DNA of 64,000 nt from Pelagicoccus enzymogenes (GCF_014803405.1 NZ_JACYFG010000006.1:255501-319500), one strand, 5' to 3'. Positions 33,797 to 43,576 are shown, numbered from the stretch's first letter. The notes: generated from the letters alone by a model not told the origin. A program made the numbers and translations.

Positions 33797-34804
33797 TCAG
33801 GAGCAGGAACCACAATGCCGGTCCCCCGCCTCGACCGGCGCTCTCCAATCGGGGACGATATGGTGCAGTTCCATCCTGCTTTCCGAACCGGGCAGTTTTT
33901 CCAATCTTAGAAGCTGTATCGCCCTTTCAATGACAAGGCGGTCTCCGCAACAGAAACCCACGATTTCATCGCATTGCGATTCGTCGTCCGATTTCAAAGT
34001 TAAAAAGCTGCTTCGGTCGGCGACTCGTCCCTCCAGCGTCTGGAAAACGCTGTAACTGTCGCTCACTATAGACTCAGGCTCGTATTCGTCATACCAAGAC
34101 AAGAGCACATTATCATCCGTCCCTAAGTTACCCGAGAAAACAGGCAACACTTGATACTTGAACGAGAAAAGCTCCTCGAAACGATCCTTCAGAATTCGAG
34201 ATTCCCGATTTTCGGAAGCAGTAAGCACCAGCCCTATCTTGCGTATGCCGCGTCGTTGAAAGTGGTCCACTCCCAGTCCGAGCATGCGCCTCCAGTCCAA
34301 GTCGACCGAGCAAACAGATTGCTCAAGGATAGAGCAACAGTTGACGATCTGGAAACGCTTGAGCAAGAGCGGATCCAAGCGATCACCCTCCAGCAAGCCA
34401 AGGGATAGGATCTTCTCGGCCCCTCTGAACTCGAGGCTACGGCGCAACGATTCCGCGCTCACGAAATCAGACGCGTAGACAATGTCGGCATCGTATCCAT
34501 ACTTCTCGCACAACTGACGACTCAATGCGACGAGACGCAGTACCCGCTTTGTTCGCCGCCACAAAAGAAGCGTTAGGACTTCGCGACTTCGTCCACCTCC
34601 ACTTCGCCACCGTTGGGCCGCCAAGCGGGAAATGGTCGGGTCCGGGCGGTAGCCGAGCGCCTCTGCTGCCTTCAACACTTTGGCACGAGTGGCGTGGCCC
34701 ACGTGCGAGCAATCCCTCAGAGCCCGCGAAACGGTTGACTTGTTGACTCCCGCTAGCTGAGCCACATCTGCCAATGTCACGATTCTCCGATTCGTCTTTT
34801 CCAT
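33797..34804 (-). CDS. LacI/GalR-family transcriptional regulator (second)
   Basis: The protein has 335 residues. The DNA-binding part is residues 8-62: VTLADVAQLAGVNKSTVSRA, then LGYRPDPTISRLA. The effector domain is divergent but keeps the PBP-like layout (LGVDHFQRRGIRKIGLVLTASENRES). An odd C terminus is rich in Cys and His (GDRHCGSCS). It is upstream of the GDPD gene; targets could be that gene, the nearby SGNH/VOC pair, or GH17 with its palindrome. Confidence 0.88.
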   Translation of the reverse strand: MEKTNRRIVTLADVAQLAGVNKSTVSRALRDCSHVGHATRAKVLKAAEALGYRPDPTISRLAAQRWRSGGGRSREVLTLLLWRRTKRVLRLVALSRQLCEKYGYDADIVYASDFVSAESLRRSLEFRGAEKILSLGLLEGDRLDPLLLKRFQIVNCCSILEQSVCSVDLDWRRMLGLGVDHFQRRGIRKIGLVLTASENRESRILKDRFEELFSFKYQVLPVFSGNLGTDDNVLLSWYDEYEPESIVSDSYSVFQTLEGRVADRSSFLTLKSDDESQCDEIVGFCCGDRLVIERAIQLLRLEKLPGSESRMELHHIVPDWRAPVEAGDRHCGSCS

Positions 34805-34879
34805 TTACGCTTCAGCGTCGAAACTGAAGGAGCCCTTCCGGCATATCCAGAAGAAGAAGAGCCCGTAAACAGAACGTAA

Positions 34880-34904
34880 CAGGGCCATCGGTAGGCCCTG
34901 CTAC
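34880..34904 (-). repeat. REP-like single unit downstream of the metallophosphoesterase gene
   Basis: On the minus strand the element starts GTAG followed by stem CAGGGCC / GGCCCTG with loop TACCGAT. It lies between the metallophosphoesterase stop and the LacI start and has no T-run. Its head and stem layout match the other copies. Confidence 0.5.
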
Positions 34905-34999
34905 GCCGCTTAAAATCTTCCCCTAGAACTGGGGCGATGCTCCTAGCCAGGTCAAAGCTTTGCCCTAAAAATACGGGGCAAGCGAAGCGAGGTCGCTGC

Positions 35000-36883
35000 T
35001 CACTCCCGTTCGACGCGATAAAAACTGCCTGCGCCGGGAACCGCGTCGTCCCGATTCCAGCTTGGCTTCCAGAAAATTCTGGCAACCGCGTCTTTCTCCA
35101 AGTCCTTGTCGTTCAATGTAACATTCAAACGGATACCGTCCCAATCGCCGCCTCCCTGCTCGTCCAGATAAGCGAAGGGCACCGAGATTTCGAGCGCATA
35201 CCCGAGAGCGGTCTTGCGAGCGACGTAAGTCGATCCCTCCGGATAGGATCCAGCTCCTCGAGCGCGGGTGTCACCGTTCGGACCGGGCGCGATATTGAAA
35301 AAGAGAGGACGGCGATCCGCCTTGTTGGAGCCACGCACCCGTTGCGGTCTGGCGTCGATCAGAACTCCTACACTGTCCTGCGCCCAAAGGGCGTCTTCCT
35401 CGGACAGGGCAAGGCTGTCGTCGAAAACCTTTACCGCCACGAGCAAGTTCTCCCCGTCCTCAGCGACGTCGAATTCGAAACGGCTGTCTTTCTCGCCCTC
35501 CCATCGACGATGGTAGTGCCAGTCCGCGACCTCGGGGGATCGATAGGACAAGGATCCCCACTCCTTCAGATCTCCATCCACGAGAAAGTCTGCTTCGGTT
35601 CTGATCGGAAGTTCGCGCACCACGGACAGCGATTCCGAATCCTCGAACCGGATTGCCTCCCCATCGCGATCAAAGGCAAGTTTCCACTGCATCTCCGCAG
35701 CGATTCCCTCGCTGAAATCGTCGCTGGCGTTGGCGACGTCGAAATCAAGCGTCAACACCTCGTTGGGCGGCAATCTCCAGCTGCCCGAGCGTTTCCCCTT
35801 GATGACGACGTTTTCCAGTTGCTTGAACTGCATCTCGAAGTCTACCGGATAATCGGAATCGTTGGTAAACCTGAATGCCAGCTGACCGCGATCGAAACGT
35901 CCTTCTCGAAACAGGATCGGCTGCAGGGCGAGCGATCCGTCATCGATCAACGCGCTTTGCACCTGGCGAACCTCTTCATCCCTCACGTTCTCGTCCCAGA
36001 TTCCTTCAAGAATGAGGTTGGCGAGAATCGGCCCCTCGTCCGTCATCGTCACCCAAACGACATGGTCGAATTCGCCGAATCGCGGACCGCGCAAACCGCT
36101 ATTCCCCCCGGTAGTCGCCAAGGTGAAGAATTCCTTCCCCTTGCGGCTATGCTTGACGTAACGATGATGATGCCCCGCGAAGACAGTGAAATCCCGCCCC
36201 TGCAAGGCCTCCTCGATTTGCGGCCACTTCCCCGTCGGGTCATTGCGATCCCAAAGCGGCGTGTGGATAAATACCATGGTCCAGCGCGGGTCGGGATGCT
36301 TCTCGATTTCCGCCACGGCCCAATCCACTTGCTCCTGCGTCATCGCATGCGGGCGCGCTTCGTCATTGGAATTCAAGACCAGGCAAAACACGTCGTGATA
36401 AACGAACGAGTAGTAGCTGGCTCCGTAACGCTCCTTCCACACCTCGGCCATCACTGGATTCGTGTAGTCGTGATTCCCCGCCACGTAGAAGAACGGCATC
36501 TCCAGCTTCTCCACGAAGCCCTCAAATTCGTCCCATTCATATTCCAGCTGCTTGCGGTCCGTCGTGTAGCCTTGGATGAGGTCACCCACCGACATTACGA
36601 ATTCAGGCTGCAGCCAATTCAACTTGCAGAAGGCGTCCTCCAGCACTCCCTCCCGACCTCCCGTCGTGTTGTCGGTAATAATGGCAAACTGGAAATTGCT
36701 GGGATCATTGTTTAGATCCAAGCCGGTCCAAGGATTTACCGTATCCGATTCTTGGATAACTACACGGGGCAAGTCCTTCACGTTGCTCGCGGAAGAATGG
36801 TCGTGACCCGAATGAGCGCTAACGCTGCTCGCCATGGAGAAAGCTCCTATAGCGAAGGCGAAAATTGGTTTCGATAACTTCAT
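35000..36883 (-). CDS. Secreted calcineurin-like metallophosphoesterase fused to a CBM9-like domain
   Basis: The protein is 627 residues from the ATG at 36883, starting a signal peptide (MKLSKPIFAFAIGAFSMASS, then VSAHSG). The phosphoesterase domain spans about 55-290 with FVMSVGDLIQGYT, VAGNHDYTN, MVFIHTPLWD and FAGHHHRYVKH. The usual first metal motif Asp-x-His reads ITDNTTGG. A linker beta domain (about 290-440) is followed by a CBM9-like domain (about 445-620) beginning VDGDLKEWGSL and ending with VERE. It likely cleaves a phosphoester or phosphodiester outside the cytoplasm while bound to a carbohydrate. It is the last gene of the receptor / lamin-tail operon, separated by a strong hairpin. 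Confidence 0.86.
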   Translation of the reverse strand: MKLSKPIFAFAIGAFSMASSVSAHSGHDHSSASNVKDLPRVVIQESDTVNPWTGLDLNNDPSNFQFAIITDNTTGGREGVLEDAFCKLNWLQPEFVMSVGDLIQGYTTDRKQLEYEWDEFEGFVEKLEMPFFYVAGNHDYTNPVMAEVWKERYGASYYSFVYHDVFCLVLNSNDEARPHAMTQEQVDWAVAEIEKHPDPRWTMVFIHTPLWDRNDPTGKWPQIEEALQGRDFTVFAGHHHRYVKHSRKGKEFFTLATTGGNSGLRGPRFGEFDHVVWVTMTDEGPILANLILEGIWDENVRDEEVRQVQSALIDDGSLALQPILFREGRFDRGQLAFRFTNDSDYPVDFEMQFKQLENVVIKGKRSGSWRLPPNEVLTLDFDVANASDDFSEGIAAEMQWKLAFDRDGEAIRFEDSESLSVVRELPIRTEADFLVDGDLKEWGSLSYRSPEVADWHYHRRWEGEKDSRFEFDVAEDGENLLVAVKVFDDSLALSEEDALWAQDSVGVLIDARPQRVRGSNKADRRPLFFNIAPGPNGDTRARGAGSYPEGSTYVARKTALGYALEISVPFAYLDEQGGGDWDGIRLNVTLNDKDLEKDAVARIFWKPSWNRDDAVPGAGSFYRVERE

Positions 36884-36911
36884 TATTCTCGTAATTGATA
36901 TTCTTATACAA

Positions 36912-36941
36912 GGCAACCGGCGGATATCCCCGCCGGTTGCC
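36912..36941. promoter_or_regulatory. 12-bp hairpin between the last two operon genes
   Basis: A perfect stem GGCAACCGGCGG/CCGCCGGTTGCC with loop ATATCC is flanked by CCCTTTTTAA on the plus side. On the transcribed (minus) strand the tail is TTGTATAAG, not a full T-run. It may partly terminate, or shield the upstream mRNA so that downstream expression is lower. Confidence 0.55.
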
Positions 36942-36968
36942 CCCTTTTTAATTCATCCAGCGAAAGGC

Positions 36969-39900
36969 TTAGTTCGCCGATTCCGGATCGCTCTCCAAGA
37001 ACTGGTTAAGATCGAAGAGTTCGAGCAATACGCTGCCGCCAGCATCTCCCTCGGCTTCGGCTGTGAACGCGCCCTCTGCCGCATCGACGAAAAGCGCCGC
37101 ATCCAAACTGCCTGCTGAGAGAGCACCACTGCCAACCATGGCAGAATACGCAGCAGCATCGCCGCTTTGCCAATCGTCGTTGCGAGCGATCTCCTTGTCA
37201 GACTCGTCGTAAACGACGAGCTGCGGATCAGCGGCGACCGGATTGACGCGCCAAGCCGCGAGGCCTGGACCAATCGCCCTCACAAGGGAGCGGCTGCGGT
37301 TTCCGTCTGCAGCTACGAATCCGAGCTTAGCGGTTTCTCCATTCGGACCGATACGGGTCAAGCTGGATACGTTCGCAAGCGCTGCAAGCTGGTCCGCCGA
37401 CGCGGAGAGATAGACTTCGCCGACAACCTGACCAGCGCCCGATTGGGAAGCGACGACCGCCGTGTAAACGCCGGGCTCTAGGGTGACGATCAACGCTGCG
37501 TCCAATCCTGACTCAGCGTTCACCTCAGCACCAAAAGCCTCAATCGCCTGAGCCGAATCGAGATCCCAATTGTCGTTCGACCCGACGCTCTCGTAGGTTC
37601 CGTACTCAGTCTGTCGATACAGGTCAATCTTCGCATCGCGTTCGCTGGAAGCCCTCAGCAGCGTCGTTACGCCCTGCTCGCCGAGCAACTCGAAACCGAG
37701 TACGAGCGAGCTGGCTATCGACTCCGATACATAGCCCTCCGCCGCAGCATAGACGAGACGCGTTGGCAATGGAGCCCCTACCTCGCTCGGCGTGCTTTGA
37801 GCCTGAGCTTCGCTGGCCTTGGCCGCTTCCGTGACAGCTTCCGTGGGCAGTTCCGCATCCCCGTTGCCCGCATAGGCTTCGCCCAAGAAGGTCAATCCCG
37901 GAGAGTAAACGATGAACTCCCCTTGAGTCGCCTCGAGGTGCAAGGTAAGCTCACCGCTCAATTCAGGAGCGCGGGTGATCGCCATTGCCTGGTTCGCGAT
38001 GTCGGACTCGTACACGGCTACCGCCACTTGGAAGCCTTCGGCGTTAAGAAGCTCAATCGTCGTGTCCTGATTTCTCTGGATAGACAATCCGTTGGCTCGG
38101 TTCGAACCATCAGGATTCAAGGCGCCTTGGATGACAGCGTTTCCAAACGCAGTTTCCCGAGCTGCCAAGGTTTCTTCGGTCACACGTCCGAAAACAACCA
38201 AAGCGCCTTGGTCGTTTAGATGAGTGTCGGCCGGGAAGGTATGAACGATTTCCGGAGCAGAGGCTCCACCGGTTTCAGACACGCGGATCTGCCACCCCGA
38301 CATGTCCGTTACGAACCCGGACAGGTTTACGAATTCGATGAACTTGTCTCCAACGGCCTCTTCCAGAACTCCATTGCGGTTAATGTCCGCTCCGGTTCCC
38401 AAGATCATAGGCATAACCTCGCTGATAACGATATTGTACGGATTCGGCTCGATATCCTCTACCTTCAAAATCGCCAGCGCGGGCAAGATGTCGGGACCGG
38501 ACCGGACCACGATCCGCACGTCTCTGGTTCCATCCAGCAGTTCGTCGTCGTATCCACTTATTGGAAACGTGACTTGAGTTTGCCCTTCGGGAATCGTAAC
38601 CGTCGTGGACTCGAGCGTGATTTCGTCAGGCTCGATCGCCCCTTCGCTGTCGAGCGTGTAACCGTTGCTTTCGATCGTCACCTCCAGGCCACCGGCAGGA
38701 GCTGGCGACTCAAGCCCGACCGTCGCGATCGTAGCGGCCCCTGATTCGTCTTCCCGAATCGAGCTTTTGCTCAAGGAGAGAGACAGCACGTTCTCAGGAG
38801 TGAAGTATGGTTGGCCATTCGGCAAAGTACCTGGCGAATAAAGCGAGCCGCCAGAGCCGTTGATCTGAGAGTGGATCGTGAAGTCCGCACCCGCAACGCC
38901 TTGGCTACGGTGGATGGAGCCTCCGTTTGGCTCCACCGGATAGATGTCGCCGTCGATCAGAAGATCTACCGTTTCGACCAAGCCACCCAGTCGAGCCACC
39001 AAGCTCGCGATTTCAGGACGGTTCGAGTTGAAGGCCAAAAGTCCAGATGACGACTTCTGGATGGTCGCCCCGCCGAATACACCAGTTGGATTTCCTCCGC
39101 CGAATACCACGATCGCTCGGCCTGCCCCGATGACGGAGCCTTCTTCAAATTCGTGGCGAATGCCCAAATCGTCCGAAATCGTCCAACCGCTGATGTCGAC
39201 CGGGAAATCCTCGAAGTTCACGATTTCCACGAAATCGTCCGCGCTTCCATTGCGAATTCCGTCGCCGTTCGAATCTCCAATCAAGTCGAGTTCCGTAACG
39301 CCGGGATTCACGTTCAGCAGTTCCATCATGACGACGCGTGGTTGAGGCGTCGAATTCTCCACCCGAAAGCGAAGGCGCTCCGTAGAATAGCCCTCCGCCT
39401 CGAAATCGATCTCGATCACCTTGACGCCGGTGAACTGTCCATCTTGGCGGATCTCGAAGGGGACCTCCAATCGTGTCTGCCCCGCGGGCACTTGCAGCGT
39501 TGCAGGCAGGTTTACGGTGTTGAGGGCAATGTCCGTCAAGCCGAGAGCGACGTCCAATCCTCCAACAGGCGCGGGAGTGGACAAATCGATCACCAAGCTC
39601 GTGCCCAAGGCCGCGTCAGCTGGCTCCTGGAAGACCTCTTGCTCCAGGTTCAATCCGAAGAAGGACACCGCATCGTCACCCGTTACCCGAACGTTATCGA
39701 GGTAGTAGTCTTCGGCCGAGGCGTTGGAGTTGAAGGTGACCCGCAGGTCCAAGCTCGATCCCGACATGTTGATCGGCCAATCGAAGTCCACGAACTCGGG
39801 TACCAGTCGTGGGCTGTCGACCCCCGTCAAGGTAGAGGCGCCGCCCACGAAGTAGCGAGCCGGCGCGTTCGTTCCACGGCTGCGGAAACCGCCGATGTTT

Positions 39901-40358
39901 ATCCACTCGCCCGAATCAACGCGCACTTCGATCAAGAGCGTGTTGTTCGGCTCGAACCCTTCGCCGCCTTCGGCGACCGCCATGGTAAGCTGCAAATTCC
40001 CCAAGCCGGAGATATCGATTCCACTCCAAGTCAGGCGTCCTTCCTGGGCCAACAGGTCTTCCGTGCTGGAGGTGAAATTGGTCGCGTTATCGATGTCGCG
40101 AGCTCCAAACAACCAGTCGCCGTCGATGGTACCCCCGGCCGCCACCGTTCCGTTGGAAAATTCCTGACGGCGAGCAAAGAAGTCCGCCTCCCCGTCGTCG
40201 GCACCGTTCTCCACTAGGTAACGAGTGCCCGCTCCATCTGTTTCAAAACTTTCCTGCAAGGCCGACACGGTAGCGCCGCACGCCGCACTCGCGGCAGCGA
40301 GAATCGCCGCGCCCATGAAACAGCGGCGAAAATATGAAGATTGTATTCTATTTTTCAT
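36969..40358 (-). CDS. Large secreted lamin-tail-domain protein
   Basis: The protein is 1129 residues from the ATG at 40358; a TTG five codons earlier is less likely. A signal peptide covers residues 1-28 (CFMGAAILAAASAACGA). A jelly-roll-like domain (about 35-230, ending LDNVRVTGDD) is followed by Calx-beta-like strands and two lamin-tail domains, one around 343-423 (MMELLNVNPG, then DDFVEIVNFEDFPVDISGWT) and one around 643-729 (VISEVMPMILG, then DKFIEFVNLSGFVTDMSGWQ). The C terminus has pre-peptidase-like beta repeats (SSLVLGFELLGEQGVTTLLR; LARNDDWQSGDAAAYSAMV). Lamin-tail domains in bacteria often accompany extracellular nucleases or phosphatases. It lies 23 bases after the TonB receptor stop, so cotranslation in one operon is likely. 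Confidence 0.82.
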   Translation of the reverse strand: MKNRIQSSYFRRCFMGAAILAAASAACGATVSALQESFETDGAGTRYLVENGADDGEADFFARRQEFSNGTVAAGGTIDGDWLFGARDIDNATNFTSSTEDLLAQEGRLTWSGIDISGLGNLQLTMAVAEGGEGFEPNNTLLIEVRVDSGEWINIGGFRSRGTNAPARYFVGGASTLTGVDSPRLVPEFVDFDWPINMSGSSLDLRVTFNSNASAEDYYLDNVRVTGDDAVSFFGLNLEQEVFQEPADAALGTSLVIDLSTPAPVGGLDVALGLTDIALNTVNLPATLQVPAGQTRLEVPFEIRQDGQFTGVKVIEIDFEAEGYSTERLRFRVENSTPQPRVVMMELLNVNPGVTELDLIGDSNGDGIRNGSADDFVEIVNFEDFPVDISGWTISDDLGIRHEFEEGSVIGAGRAIVVFGGGNPTGVFGGATIQKSSSGLLAFNSNRPEIASLVARLGGLVETVDLLIDGDIYPVEPNGGSIHRSQGVAGADFTIHSQINGSGGSLYSPGTLPNGQPYFTPENVLSLSLSKSSIREDESGAATIATVGLESPAPAGGLEVTIESNGYTLDSEGAIEPDEITLESTTVTIPEGQTQVTFPISGYDDELLDGTRDVRIVVRSGPDILPALAILKVEDIEPNPYNIVISEVMPMILGTGADINRNGVLEEAVGDKFIEFVNLSGFVTDMSGWQIRVSETGGASAPEIVHTFPADTHLNDQGALVVFGRVTEETLAARETAFGNAVIQGALNPDGSNRANGLSIQRNQDTTIELLNAEGFQVAVAVYESDIANQAMAITRAPELSGELTLHLEATQGEFIVYSPGLTFLGEAYAGNGDAELPTEAVTEAAKASEAQAQSTPSEVGAPLPTRLVYAAAEGYVSESIASSLVLGFELLGEQGVTTLLRASSERDAKIDLYRQTEYGTYESVGSNDNWDLDSAQAIEAFGAEVNAESGLDAALIVTLEPGVYTAVVASQSGAGQVVGEVYLSASADQLAALANVSSLTRIGPNGETAKLGFVAADGNRSRSLVRAIGPGLAAWRVNPVAADPQLVVYDESDKEIARNDDWQSGDAAAYSAMVGSGALSAGSLDAALFVDAAEGAFTAEAEGDAGGSVLLELFDLNQFLESDPESAN

Positions 40359-40381
40359 GACAAATATTTTCAAAACTCAGG

Positions 40382-43300
40382 TTAGTAGTTCAGCTTGAGG
40401 CCAAGCGTATAGATCGGGTTCGAGTAGCGAACCGAGGTGGCCCGCGTCTCGTCGCCTTGGTACTGAACAAGCGGCTCGTTGGTCAGGTTGGTCCCCTCGA
40501 AGAAGAGGTTCAGCCCATCCCGCAGCTTGTAGCGGGCGATCAAGTCAACCCGCTCGCTCTCGCCCACGTAGGTGTCCAGGGCATTGGCCGGCTCATCGAG
40601 CAGGGCAAGCTCGTCGATCACTCCCCCGCCGCGAACGCTGTTCAGGTAAGCTCCACGCAAGTTGTAACTGGCGCGAACGAACAGGCGGTCGTCTTCGTAG
40701 GAGAGCGAGAAGTTGGCAGTCTCGTCAGGCTGGCGGAACAGGGGAACCTCTTCCCCCAATCGTTCGTAAGTCACAAGCTCGACGCTGGAATCGAAGGTAG
40801 CGTAGTTCGCGTCGATCGCCATCTTCTCGAAGAAGCCCGGAAGCATGTTCAAGCTGCGGTTGAAGGAAAACTCGATTCCACTCAACTCCCCTTCGCCTCC
40901 GTTCACGCGGCGCGTGAAGGTGTAGGGAGAAACGTTGCGGCCGGTGCTGTTGTAGATTTCCGCGTAGTAGGCAGTCTCCTCGTTCGGCCCCACATCGTCG
41001 CGGCGCTCAACGTAGATCGGACCGTCCAGCTCTTTCTCGAAGATACCGATCGATGCCGTTCCCAAGGGCTCAAAGTAGTACTCGACCGAAAGGTCGTAGT
41101 TGCGCGATTCCCAGGGACGCAGCTCGAAATTCGGCAGCTCCATCACGTTCGTAAAGAGCGCCCCGCTGATCCCTGGAACCTCGCGGGGGACAAGGTCCGT
41201 AAACGTAGGCCGGGAAATCGTCTCCGTTACCGACGCCCTGAGCACTAAGGAATCGTTGACATCGTAGCGGGCGTGCACAGCTGGCAGCCAGTAATCGTAT
41301 TCCCGCTCGGTCCGGACCAAGCTCGAGTAGACGCCCTCGTCGAGGAAGCGCCAGTAGGCGGGGGAGATGAATTGCCCATCGCCGGTACGCGTCGTAATGG
41401 ACAAGTTCTCGAAGCTGTTCTCCGTGTTTTCATAGCGAACTCCAGCGATCACCTGCAAGTTTCCGCGCCGAGCGGTTTGCATGAAGTATCCGCCCAGAAT
41501 GTCTTCGGTGGCGACGTAGTCAGTGGTCACAGACGCGGTGAAGTTCGCGTTGATCTCACTTGGGAGCTGTCCAAATTCCGCTCCGTAGGAGCTGGGGTCC
41601 CTCAGGAAGGCGAGCGTGCTGTCTACGTTAAAAGTAGGACCATAGAGAAAGTCCGACCCGAAGTTTTCCACGAAACTGTCGCTGTCTCCTCCATAGAATA
41701 CGTCGTCCGAGAGACGTATCCGGTTCAGTGGATACAAGGTGTCGTCGAAGGCGCCTAGCGGACTGCTGTAGTTGTTGTTGTTAACCTTGAACGTCTTGTC
41801 TCGGAAATCGAAAGAACCTCCGACTTCCGTTTCCATCCGGAACCCGAACAAGTCGTAGTTTTTGGTCGCTTTCAGCTCAAATCCGTCGCGCTTGTCCTCG
41901 CTGTCCGCTAGGTTGTGGTAAGGACCCGCAGCAGTGTCTTCCGAAATTTGGAAAAGCGTGGGATCGTAAAACGCCCCCACGGAAAGCGATTCGATGATCG
42001 GCCGGTTTGGGTCGCCACCAGAAAGGGATTCGACCTGCACCCCCGAGCCCGCCAGAACCATTCCCCGCGAAACTCGATTCTGCTCCGCGTCCGATTGGTA
42101 GTACTTCCACTCCAAATCGACATCGTCAAAGAAGCGATGGTCCCCACCGAACTGGAAGGTGAAGATCTTGTCTTCCGTAATGATGTTTCGAAACTCGTTC
42201 GAAACGGTGCCGCCCCAGCGCGAGTAAGTGTACTGCTTCAAATCCGCATCATAGACCAAGTCGCCGAGCTGTATCGCTTCCGCATAAGTCAACGAACCTT
42301 GCGTGGGGTCGATGGTGTTGATTCTGTCGATGTTGAAGGGATCGCTCAGGTCCAAGCCCAACTGCCCGGCAATTTCGGGAGTCAATCGACGGGCTCCCGC
42401 ATAGGTGTTGCTGTCTCCGGTGCGGGCTCCTCGTCCCGACTCGCGATTCGTTTCCTCGTCGTCAAACTCGTTATGGGAAAACGAGAGAAACACTTCTTGA
42501 TCCTCGGCCAGCTCCAGCTCCAAGCGACCGCTGAAGCCCTTACGTTCGCGTACAATCTTGAAGTCGCGAAAGTTCGTCTCGTTCAGCACGTATCCAAGAA
42601 TCGGATCGCCCTGCAAAAGAGGCGCCGGCGACGGGTCCCAACCCGCGGTCAAAGTTTCAGTCGCTCGCTGGTCTTCAGACATGTTAACCGAAAACTGCAC
42701 CCCTAAGCGCTTGTTTCCGAGAAAGGACAACTCCTTGTCAGTCAGTACGTCGCCAAAAGTCAGGTTGAGACGATGGCTTGAATCGTCAGCGAGATCGTAC
42801 TGGGTAAACGCCGCCTCCACTGAGCCAAACATCCTGCCGCGGTCCAAGGCGCTACGCGTAATCAGGTTAACCGTACCACCGATAACGCCGCCCTTCTGAT
42901 TGGGTAGCCAGGTTTTGGATACCTCCAATCTTTCAAGTTGGTCAACCGTCACGATATTCAATCCGGTTTGGCGACCGTTTTCCTCGGGCGTAGCGACCTC
43001 GATGCCATCCAGCATGATGTTACTGAGCTGAGGATCAGCCCCTCGGATAATCACGAACTTACCTTCCCCCTGGCTGTCCTGCACCGTGACCCCCGGAACT
43101 CGCTGCAGAGCTTCCGCGGCATTCCTGTCCACAAATTGGCCGAGAGCGTCCGACGATACCGCGTTCACCAGATTCTGAGCGGACTTCTGGATATTTTGCG
43201 CCTTCGCTTCTCCAATCAGCGAACCTTTGACCGTAAAGCCCTCAAGCTCCACCACGTCGGTGCTTAAGATAAAGTTCGCCGTGGCTACGTCCGCTGCCGA

Positions 43301-43576
43301 ATCCACCGAGACGCTCAACGCCTGCACCGGATACCCCTGGGCCTTCATTACCAGCGTGTAGTTTCCTTCGGCAATATCGTTAAGGACATAGCGCCCACCG
43401 CGTTCGGTGTAGACGGACGCGCCTGTCTCCTGCACGACCACGCTCGCTCCTTCGATAAAAAGGGATTGATCGTCATCCCGCACGTGACCTTCAATCGTCG
43501 CTGCATGGACCTGTCCCCCGAGTAGGGAGAGCATCCCGGCTCCTGCAAACGACGCGAATAGATTCTGTAAGTTCAT
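40382..43576 (-). CDS. TonB-dependent outer-membrane receptor with carboxypeptidase-D-like N domain
   Basis: The protein has 1064 residues. It starts at an ATG with an AAGGAG ribosome site about 11 bases before it, and a signal peptide at 1-26 (GGQVHAA). A CarboxypepD_reg-like domain (about 27-105) is followed by the TonB-box-like VELEGFTVKGSLI, a plug (about 125-250, VPGVTVQDSQGEGKFVIIRG) and a long beta-barrel ending YTLGLKLNY. It imports an unknown large substrate using TonB energy. No SusD-like lipoprotein is adjacent. The operon continues with the lamin-tail protein and the metallophosphoesterase. The 187-base gap to the divergent unknown gene contains a perfect small palindrome GATCCG-GT-CGGATC (43624-43637). 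Confidence 0.92.
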   Translation of the reverse strand: MNLQNLFASFAGAGMLSLLGGQVHAATIEGHVRDDDQSLFIEGASVVVQETGASVYTERGGRYVLNDIAEGNYTLVMKAQGYPVQALSVSVDSAADVATANFILSTDVVELEGFTVKGSLIGEAKAQNIQKSAQNLVNAVSSDALGQFVDRNAAEALQRVPGVTVQDSQGEGKFVIIRGADPQLSNIMLDGIEVATPEENGRQTGLNIVTVDQLERLEVSKTWLPNQKGGVIGGTVNLITRSALDRGRMFGSVEAAFTQYDLADDSSHRLNLTFGDVLTDKELSFLGNKRLGVQFSVNMSEDQRATETLTAGWDPSPAPLLQGDPILGYVLNETNFRDFKIVRERKGFSGRLELELAEDQEVFLSFSHNEFDDEETNRESGRGARTGDSNTYAGARRLTPEIAGQLGLDLSDPFNIDRINTIDPTQGSLTYAEAIQLGDLVYDADLKQYTYSRWGGTVSNEFRNIITEDKIFTFQFGGDHRFFDDVDLEWKYYQSDAEQNRVSRGMVLAGSGVQVESLSGGDPNRPIIESLSVGAFYDPTLFQISEDTAAGPYHNLADSEDKRDGFELKATKNYDLFGFRMETEVGGSFDFRDKTFKVNNNNYSSPLGAFDDTLYPLNRIRLSDDVFYGGDSDSFVENFGSDFLYGPTFNVDSTLAFLRDPSSYGAEFGQLPSEINANFTASVTTDYVATEDILGGYFMQTARRGNLQVIAGVRYENTENSFENLSITTRTGDGQFISPAYWRFLDEGVYSSLVRTEREYDYWLPAVHARYDVNDSLVLRASVTETISRPTFTDLVPREVPGISGALFTNVMELPNFELRPWESRNYDLSVEYYFEPLGTASIGIFEKELDGPIYVERRDDVGPNEETAYYAEIYNSTGRNVSPYTFTRRVNGGEGELSGIEFSFNRSLNMLPGFFEKMAIDANYATFDSSVELVTYERLGEEVPLFRQPDETANFSLSYEDDRLFVRASYNLRGAYLNSVRGGGVIDELALLDEPANALDTYVGESERVDLIARYKLRDGLNLFFEGTNLTNEPLVQYQGDETRATSVRYSNPIYTLGLKLNY

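Noticed and set aside
34880-34904. Hairpin considered as a terminator
   Set aside because: The stem is good but there is no T-run on either side, and the GTAG head matches the REP-like family.
40382-43576. TonB receptor considered as a SusC of a polysaccharide utilization locus
   Set aside because: No SusD-like lipoprotein lies nearby and the partners are a lamin-tail protein and a phosphoesterase, so a Bacteroidota-type PUL is not supported.
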